DNA of 12,021 bases from positions 1-12,021 of the forward strand of contig JAISBR010000190.1 in assembly GCA_031266095.1 (NCBI GenBank), in the 5' to 3' direction. The number at the start of each line of letters is the position of its first letter. Position 1 is the stretch's first letter. Below, one piece after another: positions 6,237-12,021 of the stretch. The notes beneath the pieces were generated by a model. The model was not told the origin of the DNA and made no database searches. It worked only from the letters and a program-made list of their open reading frames with translations. A program made the position numbers and the translations under genes. Source of the DNA: Treponema sp. (lineage in GTDB: Bacteria > Spirochaetota > Spirochaetia > Treponematales > Breznakiellaceae).

Positions 6237-7361
6237 ATGATACATATCGCTTTTACCGGGGGCGGTACCGGCGGGCATATCTATCCGGGCTTGGCGGTGG
6301 CGGCGGAACTGAAACAGCAGCTTGCCGGGCGGGACTGTCGGCTCTTCTGGATAGGTTCCAATGCCGGCATGGACCGGACACTGGTAGAGGATGCGGGGCT
6401 GGAGTTTTTTGGCGTTCCGGCGGGGAGGCTCAGGCGCTATGTGACGCTGAAGACCATTCCCGATTGTTTCAGGGTCATCGCTGGTTTTGTAACGGCCAGA
6501 ACTATTTTAAAAAAAGAGAAGACCCGCTTGCTTTTTTCCAAAGGAGGGTTTGTGAGTGTACCGCCCTGCGCCGCCGCCGCTTCCTTGGGTATTCCGGTGT
6601 TTACCCATGAATCCGATTACAGTCCTGGTCTCGCTACGCGGCTCAATGTCCGTTTTGTATCCCGTACCGGCGGCAGGATATTCACCGCCTACGAGGACAC
6701 CGCCCGTTTCCTGTCCGTTGCCGCGCGTGACCGCGTTACGCTCAGCGGCAACCCGGTGCGGGCCGAATTCCGTTCCGCCGACGCCGCCAGGGGAAGGGCG
6801 TTTTTGGGACTGGGGCCGCAGGCGCGGGTGTTGCTGGTATTAGGCGGCAGCCAGGGAGCACAGGAAATAAATGATCTGGTCCGCGCCGCCCTGCCGGAGC
6901 TCACCCGCTATTACATGGTGGTTCACCAGACCGGTTCCGCCGTTGCATGGGATCTGCCCGCTTCGGAGCGCTATAAGCCCTATCCGTACATCAAAGAGGA
7001 AATGCCGCATCTGTTGGCCGCTGCTGAACTGGTGCTGAGCAGAAGCGGTGCCGGTACGATTTGGGAAAACGCAGTCCTTGGTAAGCCGATGGTGCTGATT
7101 CCCCTGTGCGGTTCCGGTACCAGAGGGGATCAGGTAGAGAATGCCCGTTTTTTTGAAACGGCCGGCGCGGCCCTGACCTTGTCGGGCGAAGCGGCCAATC
7201 CGGAAAATATCGCGAAGACCATAAACAGCCTCGCGGTGGATGAGCAAAAACGTCTGCGTATGTCCGCTGCCTCGCTGAAAATCGGTGCGGGGGACGGAGC
7301 GGCTCGGATCGCGGAGGTCCTTGCCGAAGCGATTGATATATCTCACGGGGGGAGCCGATGA
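6237..7361 (+). CDS. murG: MurG, lipid II-forming GlcNAc transferase
   Basis: Transfers GlcNAc from UDP-GlcNAc to lipid I at the inner face of the cytoplasmic membrane, the last cytoplasmic step of peptidoglycan precursor synthesis. The protein is 374 residues (E. coli about 355). The N-terminal Rossmann domain has GGGTGGHIYPGLA (8-20), FSKGGFVSVPP (100-110) and THESDYSPGLATR (123-135). The C-terminal UDP-GlcNAc-binding domain has GGSQGAQEIN (203-212), SRSGAGTIWENAVLGKPMVL (268-287) and GDQVENARFFE (297-307). The ATG matches the family start (IHIAFTGGGTGGH) but has no Shine-Dalgarno sequence; the promoter immediately upstream suggests leaderless translation. Its TGA overlaps the cvpA ATG by 4 nt. 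It heads the block that also contains cvpA, delta' and the two-component pair. Confidence 0.96.
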   Translation: MIHIAFTGGGTGGHIYPGLAVAAELKQQLAGRDCRLFWIGSNAGMDRTLVEDAGLEFFGVPAGRLRRYVTLKTIPDCFRVIAGFVTARTILKKEKTRLLFSKGGFVSVPPCAAAASLGIPVFTHESDYSPGLATRLNVRFVSRTGGRIFTAYEDTARFLSVAARDRVTLSGNPVRAEFRSADAARGRAFLGLGPQARVLLVLGGSQGAQEINDLVRAALPELTRYYMVVHQTGSAVAWDLPASERYKPYPYIKEEMPHLLAAAELVLSRSGAGTIWENAVLGKPMVLIPLCGSGTRGDQVENARFFETAGAALTLSGEAANPENIAKTINSLAVDEQKRLRMSAASLKIGAGDGAARIAEVLAEAIDISHGGSR

Positions 7362-7900
7362 GTTTTGCGGTAATAGATATTATGTTTGTGGCGCTGATTG
7401 TTATTTTTTCCGTGCGTTGCGCTCTCAAGGGTTTTATCAGCGAACTGATGTCTATGGCTTCGGTCGTGCTTGGTCTCTTAGCGGCTTTGTATTGCTATAA
7501 AAACGGCGGTGAGTTTGTCAGACTGAAATTCATGCCGGAGATGAAAATTGTTCCTGAGATTATCGCCTTTATCGCCCTCTTTCTGATCATTTTTGTAGCT
7601 ATCAAAATTCTGGAAGGCATGCTCAAGGAAATTATTGAGGGGATCAGACTCGGTTCGGCGGATCGTCTTTTGGGAGTGCTCTTTGGCTTTGTTGAGGGGA
7701 TCATCGTGATAAGCCTGGTTCTGTTCCTGTTAAGCGTGCAGCCCCTCTTTGATTCACAGCCTATACTGGAAGATAGTCTGTTCGCGAAAATCCTTCTGCC
7801 CTTTATTCGTGGCGAAGGTTTAATACCCCGCCGGATCGGAGGTCCGAGCTCTGCCGCGCGGTTGTTGATTGACGGTACAAGGAGCGTTGCCGGTGTTTGA
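7358..7900 (+). CDS. CvpA family inner membrane protein
   Basis: A 180-residue membrane protein of the CvpA (colicin V production) family. Hydrophobic segments lie at about 5-24, 29-47, 64-86 and 104-127. DIMFVALIVIFSVRCALKGF near the N-terminus and ADRLLGVLFGFVEGIIVISL (101-120) follow the CvpA pattern, with RLLG...GFVEG being the most family-like. The biochemical role of the family is not well defined. Members were linked to colicin V production in E. coli and to envelope stress tolerance. ATG 7358 overlaps the murG stop (ATGA) and is preceded by GGGGGGAG. The C-terminal 50 residues are soluble and contain a Gly/Pro-rich stretch. The following gene starts inside its last codons. Confidence 0.82.
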   Translation: MSFAVIDIMFVALIVIFSVRCALKGFISELMSMASVVLGLLAALYCYKNGGEFVRLKFMPEMKIVPEIIAFIALFLIIFVAIKILEGMLKEIIEGIRLGSADRLLGVLFGFVEGIIVISLVLFLLSVQPLFDSQPILEDSLFAKILLPFIRGEGLIPRRIGGPSSAARLLIDGTRSVAGV

Positions 7901-9254
7901 GAATATCATCGCTCAGGACGCGGCGCTTCAACTCGCGGATGATGTTATCTCCAGGCGGCTTGCCCCTTCTATGTTGTTTTTCGGTCCTCCCGCGTCGGGA
8001 AAGGGCAGCGCCGCCCTGGAATTGGCCCGGATCCTTTCCTGCGAAAACCATGACGCTCCCTGGAACTGTTCCTGTTCCGCCTGTGCCCGGCATCGTTATC
8101 TGATACACGGTGACCTTTTGACCCTTGGTCCCCGCCCCTTTGCTGCGGAAATCGCCGCGTCCAAAGCCGCCTTTCTGCGGGATCCGGGTTCAACGGCGAC
8201 CAGGATACTCTTCATCCGTTCATTGCGGAAACTTCTGGCCCGCTTTTCGCCGGTACTCTGGGAAGACGATCCAAAACTGGGAGCGATTAGCCCGCGTTTA
8301 CAGTCTTTGGAGGAAGCGTTAGATGAATTTGAGATCCTCACCGGAGAAGCGCCGGAAGCCGGGACCGGTCTGGCGGCCTCATTGGAAAAGCTTACCGTTT
8401 CGATTTTGAAAAGTGCCTTGAAACTTGAAGATGAAGGCATAGGGGATGTAATTCCCATCGCGCAGATACGGCGGGCCGCCTATTGGGGCCGGCTTGCGCC
8501 TAACGGTAGACGGAAGATCCTCATCATTGAAAACTTCGATCGTATGCAAGAAGGGGCCAGGAACTCGCTTCTCAAGATTCTTGAAGAGCCGCCTGAGTCT
8601 TTGAGCATTGTCCTCAGCTCCCAGCGGCGTGAGGCGATTATGCCCACTATTCTTTCACGCCTGCGGCCCTATCATTTTTTGAAACGAGCCGAGGAGCGGG
8701 AGCGGGAAATTATCCGACGGGTTTTCAGGGATTCCGGCGCTTTTGCGGGTGGAAATCTCCCGGTAGGGGATAATGCCGCCGGACTCATCAGCGCATATCT
8801 TGATTCTTTTCTTCCCCAATTCGCTGAAAAGCTCTACCCGCTGGCGGCGTTTTTTATCGCCTCCATCGCGCGTTCAGCGGCGCTTTCCCTCAAAAAGAAG
8901 GGTGCGTCTGAACTCCCGGCGGACTTGTCCGCTCTTGGCGCCCAGTGCGCCCCCATAGCTGAGGCTGCCGGCTTTGGGCGGGCCTTGAGCGCCAGGGAAG
9001 TTATCGAAACCGTCCTTTCCGCAAGCGCCGGTTTTGAGGCCCGATCTTTTCCCCGTTTTCTCCGCCTGATCCTCGACCTGGTTACGCGGATTCAAAGAGA
9101 AGAAGTCTCAGGTCCTCATTTCATTGCGCATAACGATCTGTGGCGGAAGTATACCGCCCAGGCGGAAGCGGCGGCGGGCGTTTGGAATCAAAGTCACGCC
9201 CTTGCCCTGGAAGCGCTTTTTTACCGCCTGAAAGAAGCATTGGCCGTCGTATGA
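7893..9254 (+). CDS. holB: DNA polymerase III delta' subunit, with a large insert
   Basis: AAA+ clamp-loader subunit related to HolB/DnaX. GTG 7893 is preferred: AAGGAG (7879-7884) is 8 nt upstream and the product then starts MFENIIAQD as in the family. TTG codons at 7869 and 7887 are alternatives. The 453-residue product has a P-loop-like GPPASGKG (31-38) and a zinc-type cluster Cys50-x8-Cys59-x-Cys61-x2-Cys64. It also has ILIIENFDRM (209-218), NSLLKILEEPP (224-234) and TILSRL (252-257), where Arg256 corresponds to the SRC arginine. E. coli delta' is 334 residues. The excess is mostly a helical insert at about 81-185, between GDLLTLGP and IPIAQIRR. It overlaps cvpA by 8 nt, and its stop overlaps the kinase start by 4 nt. 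The delta' role is well supported by motifs; the insert's role is unknown. Confidence 0.8.
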   Translation: MFENIIAQDAALQLADDVISRRLAPSMLFFGPPASGKGSAALELARILSCENHDAPWNCSCSACARHRYLIHGDLLTLGPRPFAAEIAASKAAFLRDPGSTATRILFIRSLRKLLARFSPVLWEDDPKLGAISPRLQSLEEALDEFEILTGEAPEAGTGLAASLEKLTVSILKSALKLEDEGIGDVIPIAQIRRAAYWGRLAPNGRRKILIIENFDRMQEGARNSLLKILEEPPESLSIVLSSQRREAIMPTILSRLRPYHFLKRAEEREREIIRRVFRDSGAFAGGNLPVGDNAAGLISAYLDSFLPQFAEKLYPLAAFFIASIARSAALSLKKKGASELPADLSALGAQCAPIAEAAGFGRALSAREVIETVLSASAGFEARSFPRFLRLILDLVTRIQREEVSGPHFIAHNDLWRKYTAQAEAAAGVWNQSHALALEALFYRLKEALAVV

Positions 9255-10465
9255 GTGACTTTTACAAACGGGCTATAAAAAAACTGGATAAACTCACCGC
9301 CGAGCGGTGCCGTGAACTTTTGATATCGGCGGCGGAGGAAATAAACCGTTTTGAGACGGTGCTGAATTCCCTTCCTAACGGCATCCTGGTCTGCGATGAA
9401 AAGCACTGTCTCATTATGGCGAATAAAGCCGTCCAGCGACTGCTCCCTATGAATCATATTGAGGCCGGGAATATTCCGCTCTGGTCGGAGACTCAGGACG
9501 AGCAGGTACGGGAATTTTTCCAGAAAAGCCTGCTGGGCGGAGATCGGGTGTTGGATCGGGAGATCGATATTGAGGCCCAGGGACAGAACAGGCTCCTTTC
9601 TATCAGCGTACTTCCCCTGGTGTGTTCCCACCGGATAACCGGTTCTCTCATCCACATTGAGGATATTACCGAGAAACGAGGCAGGGAAGCCCGCTTGCGG
9701 TGGGCGGAAAATTTGGCAAGCCTTACCACCTTGGCGGCCGGGGTTGCTCATGAAATAAAAAATCCCCTGGGATCCATTTCCATCCATCTTCAGTTAATGC
9801 AAAAAGCTCTGTCGAAGAATCAGAAGACAAAGACGGAAGATCCTTCTAACAGACTCCTCGGTAAATACATTAGTGTGCTGAATGAGGAAGTGGAGCGGCT
9901 CAACCATATTGTAGTTGATTTTCTCTTTGCGGTCCGTCCCATGAGCCTGGAACTGCGGGAGGCCGATATCAACGCTCTGATCGCGGAACTCGTCGAATTT
10001 GTCCGTCCCGAAATGGAACAGTCCCGTATACGGGTTTTTCTGGAACTTGACGAAAGTCTCCCGCTGATACTTATGGATGAACGTTACATGAAACAGGCCT
10101 TGCTCAACCTTATCAAAAACGCCCAGGCTGCCATGCCCGAAGGTGGGCTTTTGACGATCGCTACCATCAGAGATGAAAATGAAATTAAAATAAGCGTCTG
10201 TGATACCGGCGTGGGAATCAGCGAAGAAAATCTCAAAAAAATATTTGAGCCTTATTTTACCACAAAGGAAACCGGTACGGGCCTGGGGCTTACTCTGGTT
10301 TTTAAAATCATCCGGGGGCATCAGGGTGAAATCGCGGTTGATTCACGGGAAGGGGGAGGAACCGCTTTTGAGATCATCATGCCCCTGCCCCAGAAGGAAC
10401 GGCGGCTCTTGGCGTATAACGCCGGACGCGGCCGGCCAGAGGATGTCGGAGGAGGGGAACAATGA
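9251..10465 (+). CDS. Cytoplasmic PAS histidine kinase, NtrB/AtoS type
   Basis: Sensor kinase of a two-component pair, 404 residues, without signal peptide or membrane segments and therefore probably cytoplasmic. After a helical start, a PAS domain covers about 33-140 (NSLPNGILVCDEK, then SLIHIEDITEK). The HisKA helix has AAGVAHEIKNPLGSI (162-176) with phospho-acceptor His168. The ATPase domain shows the N box NLIKNAQAAMP (286-296), G1 VCDTGVGIS (316-324), F box IFEPYFTTKE (331-340) and G2 GTGLGLT (342-348). ATG 9251 overlaps the delta' stop (ATGA), and no clear Shine-Dalgarno is present, so translation is probably coupled. The frame is open further upstream but only as an overlap with delta'. 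The adjacent regulator is the obvious partner. The PAS ligand is unknown. Confidence 0.93.
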   Translation: MSDFYKRAIKKLDKLTAERCRELLISAAEEINRFETVLNSLPNGILVCDEKHCLIMANKAVQRLLPMNHIEAGNIPLWSETQDEQVREFFQKSLLGGDRVLDREIDIEAQGQNRLLSISVLPLVCSHRITGSLIHIEDITEKRGREARLRWAENLASLTTLAAGVAHEIKNPLGSISIHLQLMQKALSKNQKTKTEDPSNRLLGKYISVLNEEVERLNHIVVDFLFAVRPMSLELREADINALIAELVEFVRPEMEQSRIRVFLELDESLPLILMDERYMKQALLNLIKNAQAAMPEGGLLTIATIRDENEIKISVCDTGVGISEENLKKIFEPYFTTKETGTGLGLTLVFKIIRGHQGEIAVDSREGGGTAFEIIMPLPQKERRLLAYNAGRGRPEDVGGGEQ

Positions 10466-11820
10466 AATTCAGACTCCTTATCGTTGACGATGAAAAAAAT
10501 ATCAGAGAAGGGCTTGCCGTGTCTCTTGAGATGGACGGCTACGAGGTGGTATGCGCCGCTGACGGAGAGGAAGGCTGGAACCGTTTTGGCAAAGGCGATA
10601 TAGATCTGGTTATCACCGACCTGCGCATGCCTGCTATGGGCGGAGAGGAATTATTGCGCCGCATCCTCGCCGAAACACCGGGCTTGCCGGTAATCATCCT
10701 CACTGGTCACGGTACGGTGGAGAATGCCGTTACCGCCATGCGGGAAGGAGCGTACGATTTTCTCACCAAGCCGGTTAACCTCGACCGTCTCTCTCTTCTC
10801 GTTAAGCGGGCGCTGGCGAACCGGGAACTGGTTCTGCGGCAGCGTCAAATAGAAGAGGAGTTGGAACATCACAAAGGTTTCGAAAACATCATTGGTACTT
10901 CCGCCGTTATGCGCAAAGTTTTTGATACCGTGACCCGTGTCGCCCCCACCAAAGCCTCAATCCTTATTACCGGTGAATCTGGTGTTGGGAAGGAGCTTGT
11001 GGCGGACGCCATCCACGAACTTTCGCCCCGTAAGGGGAAGCCATTGATTAAAGTCCACTGCGCGGCCCTTTCGGCGGGGCTTTTGGAAAGCGAGCTTTTC
11101 GGCCATGAGAAGGGCGCTTTTACCGGCGCGGTATCCCGCAAGCGAGGCCGTTTTGAGCTTGCCAACGAGGGAACCCTCTTTCTGGACGAGATAGGTGAAA
11201 TTGATCAGAACATCCAGATAAAACTTTTGCGGGTGCTTCAGGAGAAGGAATTTGAACGGGTTGGCGGCGAAGACACAATCGAGACCGACGTGCGGATTGT
11301 AACCGCGACCAACAAGGACCTTAAAGCGGAAATAGAAAAAGGTAATTTCAGGGAAGACCTCTACTTCCGTCTCAACGTGGTAAATATTCACGTCCCGCCT
11401 TTACGCGAAAGAAAGGACGATATTCCACTGCTGGCCGCTTCGTTTCTCAAGGAATTTGCTGCTGAAAACGGAAAAGCCGTCGAGGGCTTTCACGAAAAGG
11501 CCCGTTCCAGGTTCTATGTTTACGACTGGCCTGGTAACATTCGGGAACTGCGAAACTGCGTTGAAAGCGCGGTGGTCATGTGTCAGGGAAACATCATTAC
11601 CGAGGAGGATATGCCTCCCACATTGCGTTCCGCCAGTGACGAGAGCTGGATACGCATCCCCCTGGGCATAAGCCTTGAGGAAGCGGAAAAGATCATAATT
11701 CGGGACACCCTTTCGTTCAATAAGGGCAACAAGAGCAAAACCGCCGATACCCTGGCTATCGGCCGCAAGACCCTGCACCGGAAACTGGCCGAGTGGGGAG
11801 ACGCTCCCGTTCAATCTTAG
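10462..11820 (+). CDS. Sigma54-dependent response regulator, NtrC/AtoC type
   Basis: A 452-residue activator with receiver, AAA+ and DNA-binding domains. Receiver: IVDDEKNIREG with Asp9/Asp10, phospho-acceptor Asp53 in ITDLRMP, Thr81 in LTGHG, Lys103 in LTKPV. Central domain about 140-370: Walker A GESGVGKE (171-178), the sigma54-contacting loop GAFTGA (218-223), Walker B LFLDEIG (239-245), LRERKDDI and DWPGNIRELRN. The Fis-like helix-turn-helix is at the C-terminus (about 418-447: NKGNKSKTADTLAIGRKTLH). With an intact GAFTGA loop it should activate RpoN promoters when phosphorylated by the kinase encoded just upstream, whose stop overlaps its ATG (ATGA). AGGAGGGG lies upstream. I saw no sigma54 promoter (GGCAC-N5-TTGC type) in the window, so its targets lie elsewhere. 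An IS starts one base after its stop codon. Confidence 0.95.
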   Translation: MKFRLLIVDDEKNIREGLAVSLEMDGYEVVCAADGEEGWNRFGKGDIDLVITDLRMPAMGGEELLRRILAETPGLPVIILTGHGTVENAVTAMREGAYDFLTKPVNLDRLSLLVKRALANRELVLRQRQIEEELEHHKGFENIIGTSAVMRKVFDTVTRVAPTKASILITGESGVGKELVADAIHELSPRKGKPLIKVHCAALSAGLLESELFGHEKGAFTGAVSRKRGRFELANEGTLFLDEIGEIDQNIQIKLLRVLQEKEFERVGGEDTIETDVRIVTATNKDLKAEIEKGNFREDLYFRLNVVNIHVPPLRERKDDIPLLAASFLKEFAAENGKAVEGFHEKARSRFYVYDWPGNIRELRNCVESAVVMCQGNIITEEDMPPTLRSASDESWIRIPLGISLEEAEKIIIRDTLSFNKGNKSKTADTLAIGRKTLHRKLAEWGDAPVQS

Positions 11821-11821
11821 A

Positions 11822-11831
11822 AGCCTGTTGC
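11822..11831 (+). repeat. Left terminal inverted repeat of the IS1182-family element
   Basis: AGCCTGTTGC matches the reverse complement of 4924-4933 at 10 of 10 positions. A looser match (TTTG) follows with a one-base offset. It lies one base after the regulator stop codon. Confidence 0.55.
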
Positions 11832-11904
11832 ATTTGTAGTCAGATGGAGCTGTCCAAAAAGTAATGACAACCCTGCAATTTTTTCCCCGTAAAGGCAAAA
11901 TACA

Positions 11905-11913
11905 TGCTATGTT
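11905..11913 (+). promoter_or_regulatory. Extended -10 promoter abutting the transposase start
   Basis: TGC-TATGTT is an extended -10 element ending 6 nt before the ATG at 11920. No good -35 lies 16-18 bp upstream and no Shine-Dalgarno is visible, so the transposase mRNA may also be leaderless. The low-level expression expected from this would suit an IS. Confidence 0.35.
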
Positions 11914-11919
11914 ATTCCC

Positions 11920-12021
11920 ATGAGTAAAGGCGTAAGTGACCAGATAACCTACAAGCCCTACAGTCAGGGGCAGGCATACCTCATTCCTCCCAGCGTGGAC
12001 GAACTGATCCCGGCGAACCAC
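11920..12021 (+). CDS. IS1182-family transposase, N-terminus (partial)
   Basis: The first 34 codons are visible; the frame is still open at the window end. The product starts MSKGVSDQITYKPYSQGQ and continues AYLIPPSVDELIPANH. The pattern (F/Y)KPYxQxQxxLxPPSxDELIPxNH is the typical N-terminus of IS1182-type DDE transposases, so the family call is firm despite the short length. Just upstream, TTATTCCC is not a Shine-Dalgarno sequence. The segment is intact as far as seen, in contrast to the decayed C-terminal copy at 4671-4806, which is in the same orientation. Catalytic residues lie beyond the window. Confidence 0.85.
   Translation, partial: MSKGVSDQITYKPYSQGQAYLIPPSVDELIPANH

Larger units (their letters stand above)
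11822..12021 (+). mobile_element. IS1182-family insertion sequence, left end
   Basis: The element starts at AGCCTGTTGC (11822-11831), the inverse of the end of the decayed copy at 4924-4933. It continues through a 98-nt non-coding leader into the transposase start at 11920 and runs off the window. Its right end is not visible, so completeness and target duplication cannot be judged. The first base of the IS could differ by one or two nt from this call. Confidence 0.7.

Noticed and set aside
7869..7892. Upstream TTG starts (7869, 7887) for delta'
   Set aside because: The ribosome site AAGGAG lies inside or only 2 nt from these starts. GTG 7893 has proper spacing and the family-like N-terminus MFENIIAQD.
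1..12021. CRISPR array, defence genes, prophage or rRNA
   Set aside because: No regularly spaced repeats, no cas, restriction-modification, toxin or phage-like proteins, and no rRNA signatures were seen on either strand.

Overview
The window looks like chromosomal DNA from a spirochaete, most probably a treponeme of the roughly 50% GC, transposon-rich (termite-gut) type. The reasons are: (i) the run murG - cvpA - DNA polymerase III delta' - soluble PAS histidine kinase - sigma54-type response regulator, which as I recall it resembles the Treponema pallidum TP0519-TP0523 neighbourhood; (ii) a moderate, even GC content; and (iii) remains of at least four unrelated insertion sequences. The species call is inference. 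No database was searched.

Layout. 1-1039 is IS debris: a frameshifted C-terminal part of a DDE transposase (1-522, +), a C-terminal tail resembling IS110-family transposases (569-778, -), and a broken small ORF with a strong ribosome binding site beneath a perfect 8-bp dyad (754-943, -). 1040-4433 is a two-gene unit, glnS then purH, with a good promoter before glnS. 4434-5126 is a 690-bp gap. It holds a 50-nt potential three-way-junction structure just after purH, a small ORF of unknown nature, a decayed IS1182-type transposase C-terminus with its terminal repeat, and the 8-codon stub of a leftward gene apparently cut by that IS. 5127-6185 is galM, with its own extended -10 promoter.

6237-11820 is a tight five-gene block: murG, cvpA, holB-like delta', histidine kinase and NtrC-type regulator. 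All four internal junctions overlap by 4 or 8 nt, which suggests translational coupling. Its promoter sits so close to the murG ATG that the mRNA may be leaderless. 11822-12021 is the left end of an IS1182-family element inserted one base after the regulator's stop codon. The first 34 codons of its transposase run off the window, and its 10-bp terminal sequence also occurs, inverted, at the end of the decayed copy at 4933.

Roles. The host genes are housekeeping: Gln-tRNA charging, the last two steps of IMP synthesis, sugar anomer conversion, lipid II formation, a CvpA membrane protein and the clamp loader, plus one cytoplasmic two-component pair that would act through sigma54. I found no CRISPR array, defence island, rRNA or tRNA. 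The most unusual items are an insert of about 105 residues in delta', the structured element after purH, the hairpin that spans a leader and its Shine-Dalgarno sequence at 907-929, and three promoters lying almost on top of their start codons.
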